From: Prosthecobacter sp.
GTDB lineage: Bacteria; Verrucomicrobiota; Verrucomicrobiia; Verrucomicrobiales; Verrucomicrobiaceae
Assembly (NCBI GenBank): GCA_030827515.1
Contig: JAUREI010000008.1
Coordinates: forward strand, 1 to 46,833
Length of the DNA stretch: 46,833 nucleotides
Direction: 5' to 3'
Shown piece after piece: positions 9,107 to 18,199 of the stretch. The notes beneath the pieces were generated by a model, which saw nothing but the letters and a program-made list of their open reading frames with translations, ran no database searches and was not told where the DNA came from. Each line of letters begins with the position of its first letter. Within the stretch, counting starts at the first letter, position 1. The translations under genes were made by a program, and so were the position numbers.

Positions 9107-10357
9107 ATGAAAATTCTGGTTACAGGCAAAGGCGGGCGCGAACACGCCCTGGTCACCGCGCTCAGCGAATCCCCCGGCAGTCACGCACTCTTCGCCTGGC
9201 CGGGCAGCGACGCCATTGCCGCACTGGCAACCCGTATCGACGCTCCCGACCTGCCCTCCCTGATCGACTGGATGCAACGTGAACACATCGACCTCTGCGT
9301 GGCCGGCGAGGAGGCCTGGCTGGTGCGCGACGAGGGTTTGGCCAACCTGTGTGAAAAGGCCGGCATCCCCTGCTGGGGCCCGTTCAAGGAGGCCGCCCAA
9401 CTCGAGGCCTCAAAAATCTTTGCCAAACTCTTCCTGCAGCGCCACGGCATTCCCACCGCCGGCTTCCAGGTCGCCACCACCGCCGACGAGGCGCGCACGG
9501 CGCTCGACCAGTTCCCGATTGTGCTCAAATTCGACGGCCTAGCAGCCGGCAAGGGCGTTGCCGTCTGCCCCGACCGGGCCGAGGCCGAGGCCTTCATTGA
9601 GGATGTCCTGGAAAAACGCGTCTTCGGCGCCGGCGACCTGCTCATCGAGCAGTGCCTCAGCGGCCCCGAAATCAGCATCTTCGCCTCCGTCTGCGACGAC
9701 CAATACCAAATCCTCATGCCGGCGCGCGACTACAAGCGCATTCGTGACAATGACGAGGGGCCGAACACCGGTGGCATGGGCGCGGTGGCCAGCCGCGCGC
9801 TCGCCGACACGGCCTTGATGGAAGGCATTGAGCGCGACATCGTGCGCCCGACGGTCGCCGGTCTGCGCAAGGACGGCCTGCGTTATCGCGGCTTCCTCTA
9901 CTTCGGCCTGATGCTGACGCCCGAGGGCCCACAGGTGCTCGAGTACAACTGCCGTTTTGGCGATCCCGAGGCCGAGGCGGTGCTGCCCATGGTGCGCGGT
10001 GACTTCGCGGGCTACGTGTTCGACGCCGCCCGTGGGGAACTCAAGCCGGAGAGCATCCACTTTGCCGAGGGCTGGAGCATCTGCCTGATCTCCGCCTCCG
10101 CCGGTTATCCGGCAAGCTCGCGGAGCGGCGACCGCATCGCGGGTCTCGACCAGGTCGAAGGCGCCCGAGTCTATCACTGCGGGACGCGCCTCAATGACGC
10201 GGGTGAGTTCGAGACGAACGGCGGCCGCGTTCTCGCCATCGTCGCCCAGGGCGCCAGCCGCGAGGAGGCCCGCGCCAGGGCCTATGCCGAAAGCGAGAAA
10301 GTCGCCTTTGACGGCCTGCAGCGGCGCGGTGACATCGGGCGGATGCACTTCGAGTGA
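9107..10357 (+). CDS. purD: Phosphoribosylamine--glycine ligase
   Basis: MKILVTGKGGREHAL...FDGLAAGKGV...EYNCRFGDPEAEAVLP. Confidence 0.97.
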   Translation: MKILVTGKGGREHALVTALSESPGSHALFAWPGSDAIAALATRIDAPDLPSLIDWMQREHIDLCVAGEEAWLVRDEGLANLCEKAGIPCWGPFKEAAQLEASKIFAKLFLQRHGIPTAGFQVATTADEARTALDQFPIVLKFDGLAAGKGVAVCPDRAEAEAFIEDVLEKRVFGAGDLLIEQCLSGPEISIFASVCDDQYQILMPARDYKRIRDNDEGPNTGGMGAVASRALADTALMEGIERDIVRPTVAGLRKDGLRYRGFLYFGLMLTPEGPQVLEYNCRFGDPEAEAVLPMVRGDFAGYVFDAARGELKPESIHFAEGWSICLISASAGYPASSRSGDRIAGLDQVEGARVYHCGTRLNDAGEFETNGGRVLAIVAQGASREEARARAYAESEKVAFDGLQRRGDIGRMHFE

Positions 10358-10372
10358 CATCCGCCGACAGGA

Positions 10373-11530
10373 TCAGGGCAGATCCTTCTGCGCCGCCTCA
10401 ACACCCTGAAGGGCGTCGCCGAAGAGCTGCTTCTGCCAGTCCATGAGCAGGCTGTCCTCACCGCTGATGACAAGTCCCTCCAGCGTTCCGCGCGAGCCAA
10501 GCAGGCTGCTCTCAATGTCGAGTTGGGCGGCAATGAGGTCGCGCTGCGAGCAGAGCGCGTCAATGCGGTCGCGCTGAGCCTCGGACAGGCGAGCCTTGGG
10601 CTTCTTGACCCGCTGCGGCCAGTTGGCCTGGCCGGCACGAAAGACGTCGGCAACAAGCTCGTGGAATTCCTTCTTCCAGCGCGGGCGCCAGCCGTTCGGC
10701 GGATTCATGACGCCCCCCGCCTCGAACAACTCGGCGTAGGCAACCATCTGCTTGTTCGACATGACCCGGTAGCACGGGATGTCGCGCTCGCGGGCAATGC
10801 CCTCGCGCCACTCCCACATCGCCTTGAGCACGGCAAGCCCCTTGGCATGCAGGCGCCCGCTGCCCTGAACGCGCCACGGGTCCTCCTTGGGCTCAAGGGC
10901 GCGCGCCGCAACGTCCTTCTGCAGTTCGCGACAGCTCTGCTCGAACCAGTCCACCCGGTTTTTCTCACGCAGCAGCTTCATCAGATGCTCGGCCAGCGGG
11001 ATGAGGTAGCGCACGTCGTCAACCGCGTAATCCAGCATGTGCACCGGCAGCGGGCGGCGGCTCCAGTCGGCCTTTTGTGACGCCTTGGAAAGCTCGATGC
11101 CAAAGACGGCATGAACGAGAGCGGCAAGGCCGAAGTGACGGAAACCGGCGAGACGGGCGGCGATCTGGGTGTCACGCACGACACGGGGTTCCCAGCCGTA
11201 GGTGCGCCGCAGCATGGTCAGGTCGTAATCAGAACCGTGGAACCAAAGCTCGTGGCGGTCCAGCAGGGCGAGCAGGGCCGACACATCCTCGATGGCGAGC
11301 GGATCGACCAGCGCGTAGCGACCTGCGCAGGCGACCTGCAGCAGGCAGAGCTTCTCGTGGTAGTGATGCAGCGAATCCGCCTCGGTATCGAGGCAGACGC
11401 GGTTTTCACCGGTGCGCTGCATGTGCAACTCGCTCTCGGCAAGCCAGTCGGCGAGTTCGGCGGGCTGATCGATGAAGACGTAATCGCCGGGGGAAGAGGA
11501 CGGCGGCAGAAGGGGCGGTTCCGTGCTCAT
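10373..11530 (-). CDS. rnd: Ribonuclease D
   Basis: CLDTEADSLHHYHEKLCLLQ DEDD exonuclease motif, DYAVDDVRYLIPL, HRDC-like C-terminal region. Confidence 0.92.
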   Translation of the reverse strand: MSTEPPLLPPSSSPGDYVFIDQPAELADWLAESELHMQRTGENRVCLDTEADSLHHYHEKLCLLQVACAGRYALVDPLAIEDVSALLALLDRHELWFHGSDYDLTMLRRTYGWEPRVVRDTQIAARLAGFRHFGLAALVHAVFGIELSKASQKADWSRRPLPVHMLDYAVDDVRYLIPLAEHLMKLLREKNRVDWFEQSCRELQKDVAARALEPKEDPWRVQGSGRLHAKGLAVLKAMWEWREGIARERDIPCYRVMSNKQMVAYAELFEAGGVMNPPNGWRPRWKKEFHELVADVFRAGQANWPQRVKKPKARLSEAQRDRIDALCSQRDLIAAQLDIESSLLGSRGTLEGLVISGEDSLLMDWQKQLFGDALQGVEAAQKDLP

Positions 11531-12939
11531 TTCAGACCCGTGAGCAGGATTTCAGCGTTGTTGCTGGTGCGATTGATGTTGCGGATCAGCAGCTCCAGGG
11601 CCTCCACGGCGGGCACCTGGGCCAGCTGCTTGCGGATGGCGGTGACGCGGCGAAACTCGTCGGGGTGGTAGAGCAGGTCGTCGCGACGCGTGCCCGACTT
11701 GAGCACGTGCAGGGCTGGGAAGATGCGCCGCTCCGAAATCTCGCGATCCAGGGACGCCTCCATGTTGCCGGTGCCCTTGAACTCCTCAAAGATGAGTTCG
11801 TCCATGCGACTCTCGGTCTCGACAAGGGCGGAGGCGATGATGGTGAGACTGCCTCCCTCCTCGACGTTGCGCGCGGCCCCGAAAAACTTTTTCGGCTTGA
11901 TCAGCGCCTTCGAATCCATGCCGCCGGACATGGTTCGTCCCTTGCCCCCGGCGTTGCTGTTGTAGCCTCGCGCCAGCCGGGTGAGTGAGTCGAGCAGGAT
12001 GACGACGTCCTTTTTCTGCTCGACCAGACGGCAGGCGCGCTCGCGCACGATTTCGGCCAGCTGGGCATGACGCTTCGGGCTTTCATCGAAGGTCGAGCTG
12101 TAAATCTCGCACCCCTGCACCGACTCCTCAAAGTCGGTCACCTCCTCGGGGCGCTCGTCGAGCAGCAGGATGATGAGGGTGATCTCCTTGTGGTTCTTGA
12201 CGATGGACTTGGCAATGTCCTTGAGCAGCATCGTCTTGCCGGAACGGGGCGAGGCATTGATCAGGCCGCGCTGTCCCTTGCCGAGCGGCGCCACAAGGTC
12301 AAGAATACGCGCCGAGACCGGGCAGGCCTTGCCTGTTTCCAGGATGATGCGCTCATTCGGAAACATCGCCGTCAGCTTGTCGAATTGCACCGGCGGCTCC
12401 CAGGCATCGATGGCGATGTCATCGATCTCCAGAATGCGGTCGATGGCCAGATACTTGTCGCGGTCCTTTGGAGCGCGGGCATAGCCCTGAATCTTGTTGC
12501 CCGGCCGAAGCTGAAATTTGCGCACGAGGAAGAGCGGTATGAAGACGTCCTCGGGCAGCGGCGCAAAGCTGTACTTCGGGTAGCGGATCAGGCCGTAGTT
12601 GTCGGCGCCGATCTCAAGAATGCCCTCGACCTTGACGCGCGTGCGGTGGTCGGCCATCCAGGCGAGCAGGTCATAGACGAGCTGGTGCTTCGTGCGGCTG
12701 GCATTGATGCGGTAACCGACCGAGGCGGCAAGGTCCTGGAGTTCCGCGAGGGATTTCTCCTGCATCTCGTTGAGTGAGACCTCCACCGGGAACGGCGGCT
12801 CCGCAGCGGGCGGGAGCTTGTCCTGCGCGGGTGCTGGGCGGGGCTCGGAGGTCTCGGCACCCGGGATCGGGGCTGGCTCGGGAGCGGTGGCGGTCGCCGC
12901 GGACGGATCCGGGATGGCTGGAGATTCGGAAGGATTCAT
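11527..12939 (-). CDS. rho: Transcription termination factor Rho
   Basis: Walker [54 protein letters not shown]. Confidence 0.97.
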   Translation of the reverse strand: MNPSESPAIPDPSAATATAPEPAPIPGAETSEPRPAPAQDKLPPAAEPPFPVEVSLNEMQEKSLAELQDLAASVGYRINASRTKHQLVYDLLAWMADHRTRVKVEGILEIGADNYGLIRYPKYSFAPLPEDVFIPLFLVRKFQLRPGNKIQGYARAPKDRDKYLAIDRILEIDDIAIDAWEPPVQFDKLTAMFPNERIILETGKACPVSARILDLVAPLGKGQRGLINASPRSGKTMLLKDIAKSIVKNHKEITLIILLLDERPEEVTDFEESVQGCEIYSSTFDESPKRHAQLAEIVRERACRLVEQKKDVVILLDSLTRLARGYNSNAGGKGRTMSGGMDSKALIKPKKFFGAARNVEEGGSLTIIASALVETESRMDELIFEEFKGTGNMEASLDREISERRIFPALHVLKSGTRRDDLLYHPDEFRRVTAIRKQLAQVPAVEALELLIRNINRTSNNAEILLTGLK

Positions 12940-13547
12940 TCTTGCCTGAGCTGTCTTGCCAGCGTCAGCACCTGGGCTTCCAGAGCGGCCCGGCAGCCAT
13001 CATTCCAGATGACCACATCCGCTCTGTCCACCTTGGCTTCGATGGGCCACTGAGCCCTCAACATCTTTTCGATGATCGGTTCGTCGAGACCTCGACTTTC
13101 CATCAACCGCCTCACCTGAACCGCGCGGCAGGAAGCCACGACAAGGACCAGGTCCGCTGAAACTGTGCAACCAATCTCATAGTGCAACGGCACCTCCGCA
13201 AGGAAAAGATTGCATCCGTCCTGGTGAGCCTGCGCCCGGGCCGCCTCCAGGCCGGCAAGCACGCCGGGGTGCAACATTCCCTCCAGGCGCTCCCGCTCCT
13301 CCCGGTTGGCGAAGACTTGGTCGCGCAGCCAGGCCCGGTCGGCATGCCTTCCCCCGGGGGCATCGCACACCGCCTGCGGTCCGAATTCGCTCGTCAGTGC
13401 TGCCAGCATCTGGGGTGTCTCAAGAAGTCGCCTCACCTCGTCATCCGAGGAAAACACCGCCACAGTGACTCCCGCATGCCGCCGGAGGAGTTCCAGAGTG
13501 GAGCTTTTGCCGCAGCCGAGGCCGCCTGTCACAATCCAAGTTTTCAT
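12936..13547 (-). CDS. coaE: Dephospho-CoA kinase
   Basis: TGGLGCGKSSTLELL P-loop, VPLHYEIG, SRGLDEPIIEKMLRAQWPIEAKVDRADVVIWNDG. Confidence 0.9.
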   Translation of the reverse strand: MKTWIVTGGLGCGKSSTLELLRRHAGVTVAVFSSDDEVRRLLETPQMLAALTSEFGPQAVCDAPGGRHADRAWLRDQVFANREERERLEGMLHPGVLAGLEAARAQAHQDGCNLFLAEVPLHYEIGCTVSADLVLVVASCRAVQVRRLMESRGLDEPIIEKMLRAQWPIEAKVDRADVVIWNDGCRAALEAQVLTLARQLRQE

Positions 13548-13554
13548 GCGATGC

Positions 13555-13596
13555 CTGAAAAAAGCAGCAGGCAGGTGACCGGAGCCACCTGCCTGC
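13555..13596 (-). terminator. Rho-independent terminator closing the pilus operon
   Basis: Minus strand perfect 11-bp stem GCAGGCAGGTG/CACCTGCCTGC with 8-nt loop, then TGCTTTTTTC. Confidence 0.85.
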
Positions 13597-13615
13597 GAGA
13601 GTTCATCCGAGGGGA

Positions 13616-16129
13616 TTACTGGCCGGCGACGGGCGGCAGCAGTTCGTTCGGTCCACCGGTTCCGGTCGGAGCGGCGCTCTGGGCGTTCGTGCCGGATAGG
13701 GCGGGATTGATCGGCTGGCCGGCCGGATCGATCAGCTTGGCCGTGACGAAAATCATCAGGTTGCGCTTGAAGTGATCTTCGGCCGTGCTCTTGAACATGC
13801 GCCCAACCCAGGGCAGGTCGCCCAGAAGCGGGATCTTGTCTTCCACGTCCTGAACATCCTCGCGGATCAGGCCGCCGAGCACGACGGTCTGGCCGTCCCA
13901 GACGGTCACCGCAGTGGTGACCTTGCGGGTCGAGAACACCGGCTGGTTGATGATGTTCGCAGTCAGCACTTGGCCATTGCTGAGAATCGGGCTGCCATAG
14001 TTGATGAAGCCGTCGAACTCTGTGACTTCCGGCAGAAGGTTGAGGTCGATCGTCAAGCCATCGGCACCGACGGTCGGATCCACTTCCATGCGCACACCTA
14101 CCGGGCGCATTTCGAAGGCCGTCGGAGTGGTCGGAGTGACCGGGACGTTGGTCGTGCCGCCACCGAATGCACCGCCACCGCCGCCACCAACGTTGGTGGG
14201 AACCTGGGGCGGGTCAAACTCGGTCGGATAGATGAATTCGCGAATCACTTCGATGGTGGCACGCTGGCCACCCTTGGTCGTCACGCTCGGCGCGCTCATC
14301 AGGTCGACACCCTTGCGCTGGGCCAAGGCGCGGATGACAACACCGAACTGTGGGTCGGTCAGGACACCCGCGACGCTGAACACGCCGGGAGCCTCAGAGG
14401 CACCCTGCTGGCCGCTGATGCCGTTGGCGATGGTGGCATCAATGGCATTACCCGTGATGGCTTTGGCACCGGTGCGAAGGCCACGACTGATCGGAGAAAC
14501 CCCGGGAGCGGCAGCTCCGCCTGCGGCAATCATGTTTTGAATGGTGAGCGGGTAATTGACGGCATCGTTACCGGTGCCGGTGACCAGACCGGAATTGCCG
14601 TCGGTGCCACCACCGCCGACCACCTCACCGCCCCAGGCGCCGAGAAGCCAGTCGAAGCCGAGTTCATCGGTGTTCTTCTGGGACACTTCGACGAATTTCG
14701 AGGTGATGTAGATTTGCTTCGGTCCCTGGCCGCGGATCGAGTCCACGAACGCCTCAACCAAGTCCAAGTTCGGCTGGGTGTTCTTAACGATCAGCTGCGA
14801 GGTGACCTGATTGAAGACCGCCGAGGCGCCTTCCGGGAAGGGAATGCCCTGGGCCTTGAGGATGTCGAGAGCCGACTTGCGCTGGATGAGGCCAGAAGTG
14901 GCGGCGGCACCTGCGTTGGCGGCAAACGGATCGGCACTGGCGGCGGGCGCAGCGGCGGCGTCCGAGCCACCCATGCTGAGGAAGTCCGGCGGCACCTTGT
15001 AAATGCGGGTGTACTGCTGGTCGCTGATGTCGGAGACCGGCACGATGAGAACCGCGAAGGGCTCCACCTTATACTTCATGCCCGCCAACTCGGTGACGTA
15101 GCGAAGAGCTTCCACCATCGGCACATCCTTGAGGTCCAGGCTGATCGAGGCAGTGATCGGCGTGTCGCCGGCCTTGAGGATGATATTGACACCCTTCTTC
15201 GCCGGGTCGGTCTCGGCGACGTCGATGTCACGGCTCTTCACGCGAAGAAACTCCACCGCTTCCTCGATGCTCGCCCCCTGGAACTGCACCTGCGGGAAGA
15301 TCAGTTCCTGCATCTTGCGGGTCAGGTAAACGGTCGGCTCGGTGCCGCCGGTGACGACGGGATCAAGGGCCAGGCCGCGGACAGGCGGCTTGTACTCCCA
15401 AGCCTCGTTGACCATGTTCAGCATGCGTGAACGCTGGTGATCACGGGCGGTTTCGAAATACTGGCCGCGCTTCTGCTCGACCTGTTCCATGCCGCGACGA
15501 GCAGCGTTGTTGTAGGGGTCGACACGCAGGACATCCTCATATTCGGTGAGGGCGGCGTCGTAGTTGCCGAGCTCCATCGAACTGTTGGCCTGAAGAAGTC
15601 CCTTCTCGACCTTGGCAATGTTCTCAACATGCTGAGGCGTCAGCGCCGGCGGCCAGCGGTCCGGATCATCCAGGTTGCGGCCAAAGGCGATCGCGCCCTT
15701 GTGCCCCGGGACGGCGAGCTGGGCCTCCTCGAGCAGCTTGCGCGCCGAGGCGTAGTCACCGATTTTGGCCTTCTCACGGGTAACAACGACCGCGCAGTCG
15801 GCAAACTTGAGATTGGCAAGGTCACGCCAATCCTGAATGAAGGGAGCGTTGGGCAACTGGTCGAGGGTGTCCTTGGCGGCACGATACTGGGCCAAGGCGG
15901 CATCATACTCGCCTTTGGCAAAAAGCTCGTCGCCTTTTTCCATGGCCTGGCGGGCGTCTTCGATTCGCGCCGCGCGGCGGGCAATCTCGCGCTCGGCGAT
16001 TCCGTGGACTCCACCCGCAGCGGCGCCAAGACCACCCTCGCCGGCGATGCCGGCCACGGGGGCGATGGATGCTGCCAATGCGGCCATCAGGACGATGTGT
16101 TTTTTCTTCATTCGGGAGGGATGCGTCAT
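13616..16129 (-). CDS. Amuc_1098-family type IV pilus secretin-like outer membrane protein
   Basis: N-terminal TPR-like region, C-terminal secretin signature TAVTVWDGQTVVLGGLIREDVQDVEDKIPLLGDLPWVGRMFKS. Confidence 0.9.
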   Translation of the reverse strand: MTHPSRMKKKHIVLMAALAASIAPVAGIAGEGGLGAAAGGVHGIAEREIARRAARIEDARQAMEKGDELFAKGEYDAALAQYRAAKDTLDQLPNAPFIQDWRDLANLKFADCAVVVTREKAKIGDYASARKLLEEAQLAVPGHKGAIAFGRNLDDPDRWPPALTPQHVENIAKVEKGLLQANSSMELGNYDAALTEYEDVLRVDPYNNAARRGMEQVEQKRGQYFETARDHQRSRMLNMVNEAWEYKPPVRGLALDPVVTGGTEPTVYLTRKMQELIFPQVQFQGASIEEAVEFLRVKSRDIDVAETDPAKKGVNIILKAGDTPITASISLDLKDVPMVEALRYVTELAGMKYKVEPFAVLIVPVSDISDQQYTRIYKVPPDFLSMGGSDAAAAPAASADPFAANAGAAATSGLIQRKSALDILKAQGIPFPEGASAVFNQVTSQLIVKNTQPNLDLVEAFVDSIRGQGPKQIYITSKFVEVSQKNTDELGFDWLLGAWGGEVVGGGGTDGNSGLVTGTGNDAVNYPLTIQNMIAAGGAAAPGVSPISRGLRTGAKAITGNAIDATIANGISGQQGASEAPGVFSVAGVLTDPQFGVVIRALAQRKGVDLMSAPSVTTKGGQRATIEVIREFIYPTEFDPPQVPTNVGGGGGGAFGGGTTNVPVTPTTPTAFEMRPVGVRMEVDPTVGADGLTIDLNLLPEVTEFDGFINYGSPILSNGQVLTANIINQPVFSTRKVTTAVTVWDGQTVVLGGLIREDVQDVEDKIPLLGDLPWVGRMFKSTAEDHFKRNLMIFVTAKLIDPAGQPINPALSGTNAQSAAPTGTGGPNELLPPVAGQ

Positions 16130-16226
16130 AGAAAGTCGAATTTAGCGAAATTAGCGTTGAGCGGGGTGTGTTTATCAGGAATAGCGGCTTTTTGGCTAGC
16201 TGTTTTTTACGTTTATTGGAAAATAA

Positions 16227-17222
16227 TCAGGCCTTGCGAACAGTGATCGGCTGGCTGCCCTCCTCGACATTCTGGATGACCGCCTCCGCCTCCTCGACCT
16301 TGATCAGGCGGAAGGTCTGGCCAATACCGGGGATCTGAAAGGTTTCGCCCTCCTTCACCACACGGGTGACACGCTCGCCGAGCAGGAACTCAAATTCCGC
16401 CTCGTATTCAGCAAGGTTGGTGTCGGTGCCGCGGGCCACGACGAACTCTTTTTCGGTCGATTTGTCGAACAGCGTGATCTCGGAGACATCGCGCTCACCA
16501 ACCTTGGGGTCCGGCACCTTCTTGGCCTCAAACTTGACCACGCGGAAACGTTCGGAGCCGCGCTCAAAACCAAAGCTTTCCCCGTCCGAAACGAACTTGC
16601 TGACCGGCCGGTCCGGGGCCGGCAGCACCTTCTGCACCTGGTAGGGCGGCGTGCTGCCGTTGAGGCGGATGATGTAGTCGTGAGTGATGCGCTTGGCCAG
16701 GAAGAGCTTGTCGGTCACCGGCGGATGCGATTTCGGATCCTGCGGGTTGGTCTTGCCGTTGAACTCCTCGAGGTTGGAGAACCCATCCTCGTCGGCATCC
16801 AGGTCGCCAAAGTTGGAGAACAGGATGTTGGGCAGGTTGTTTTTGACAATGAATTCATTCGTCATCGGCGGACGCAGGGGCACCTCCTCAACCTGAAGAT
16901 CGATGAGTTCATCCCCCCTGAGCACGAGGCGCACGGATTTGTTGAGCGGCACAGGCTTGCCCTTGATGACGGGCGAGATCCAGGTGACTTTTTCCGTCAG
17001 ACGCTGGATGGTGGCCTTGACCACCTCGGTGGGAGGCTGACCGGGGTCGTTCTTGGAGGAAGCCTGGAGTCGCACCAGTTGGTCGCCTAGCTGGCTGTTC
17101 TGCCAGAAGAACAAGCCGGCAAGGGCCATGGCCATGACGGCGGAGACCGCCAGAAGCACTTTTTCGTAATTCCCGTTCCGTTTCTGCATAAAGGCTTGAT
17201 GTGAAGTTGGCTGATGTGACAA
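16227..17222 (-). CDS. Amuc_1099-family pilus-like protein
   Basis: Single N-terminal TM, position between Amuc_1098- and Amuc_1100-like genes, Ca-binding-like FGDLDADEDGFSNLEEF. Alternative start at 17189. Confidence 0.8.
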   Translation of the reverse strand: MSHQPTSHQAFMQKRNGNYEKVLLAVSAVMAMALAGLFFWQNSQLGDQLVRLQASSKNDPGQPPTEVVKATIQRLTEKVTWISPVIKGKPVPLNKSVRLVLRGDELIDLQVEEVPLRPPMTNEFIVKNNLPNILFSNFGDLDADEDGFSNLEEFNGKTNPQDPKSHPPVTDKLFLAKRITHDYIIRLNGSTPPYQVQKVLPAPDRPVSKFVSDGESFGFERGSERFRVVKFEAKKVPDPKVGERDVSEITLFDKSTEKEFVVARGTDTNLAEYEAEFEFLLGERVTRVVKEGETFQIPGIGQTFRLIKVEEAEAVIQNVEEGSQPITVRKA

Positions 17223-17227
17223 CCGGC

Positions 17228-18199
17228 TCAGCGGCTGGCGGTAGTCTTGAAGCTGACCAGGTCGATTTCCAGGTAAGCCCGCAGTTTTTCCTCGCCGAGG
17301 ACATTGACAGCGTCCTGCCCTGCCGGCTTGACGGCGGCGATGGTCTTGTTTTCCTGTTCCTGACCGTCGGCGGGCGCGACCACAGGCGGTGGTGCGTCCC
17401 CGGCATTTTCCTCAGGGACCAGGGTATGCAGGCCAATTTCGGCACGCAAGGGTCCTTCCTGGCGCTCATTTTCGATGCGCACCAGGCGAACGACCGTGAA
17501 GTGCGGCATTTCCGAGGGGCTGGCCAGCTTGCTGAGCAGCACCTGCAGGGCACTTTGGTCCGCCGTGATCATGGCGCGCACCTGGCGGCGCTCGACCAAC
17601 TCCGGAGCGGCGGCGGGCTGACCGGGACGACGCGACTTCGGGGCGGCGGCGCCTTTCTCCGAGGGCAGTTCTGAGCGCTCAATCATGTCCAACTGGCTGA
17701 CCCCCGAGGCGACCATGACCGTGACGATTCCCTCGACGGCGTCGAGGTAGCCGGACAGTTCGGTGGCCACCTCATTCGAGGGCGGCAATTCCGAGTTGTA
17801 GCGGTCAAAGGCCAGGTTGAATTCGGCGGGCAAACCCATGGCGTTGCCGGCGAGCTTGCGAATCTCGGCGATACGGGTCTTGAGCTTGGCCTGGAAACCG
17901 GTGTCGGAAATCGACTCCACCTTGACGTCACGCTGCAGCGTGGTGAGGACGGTCTGAAGACGGCCGGCCTCGTTGGTGAAATCGCCGACCAGGCGCTGCT
18001 TCAGCGCCAGATTCTCCGGTGTCGGGGCCAGCACTGCGCTGTTGAGCCCGGCAATGCTGCTGTTGAGCATGTTGAACTCCTCAAGCTTGCCGCTGAAGCC
18101 GGTCCAGGATTGGAACAGCATGAAACCGAGTCCGGCAGCGCCCGCGACGGACACGCCAATGATGGCCGCAGGGGCCTTGTTTTGTTGAATCCAGCTCAT
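17228..18199 (-). CDS. Amuc_1100-family pilus-like protein
   Basis: N-terminal MSWIQQNKAPAAIIGV, coiled-coil middle, VRLVRIENER and AYLEIDLVSF resemble Amuc_1100 (MSNWITDNKPAA, VNSIRIRNER, VQVSLNLVHF). Confidence 0.85.
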   Translation of the reverse strand: MSWIQQNKAPAAIIGVSVAGAAGLGFMLFQSWTGFSGKLEEFNMLNSSIAGLNSAVLAPTPENLALKQRLVGDFTNEAGRLQTVLTTLQRDVKVESISDTGFQAKLKTRIAEIRKLAGNAMGLPAEFNLAFDRYNSELPPSNEVATELSGYLDAVEGIVTVMVASGVSQLDMIERSELPSEKGAAAPKSRRPGQPAAAPELVERRQVRAMITADQSALQVLLSKLASPSEMPHFTVVRLVRIENERQEGPLRAEIGLHTLVPEENAGDAPPPVVAPADGQEQENKTIAAVKPAGQDAVNVLGEEKLRAYLEIDLVSFKTTASR

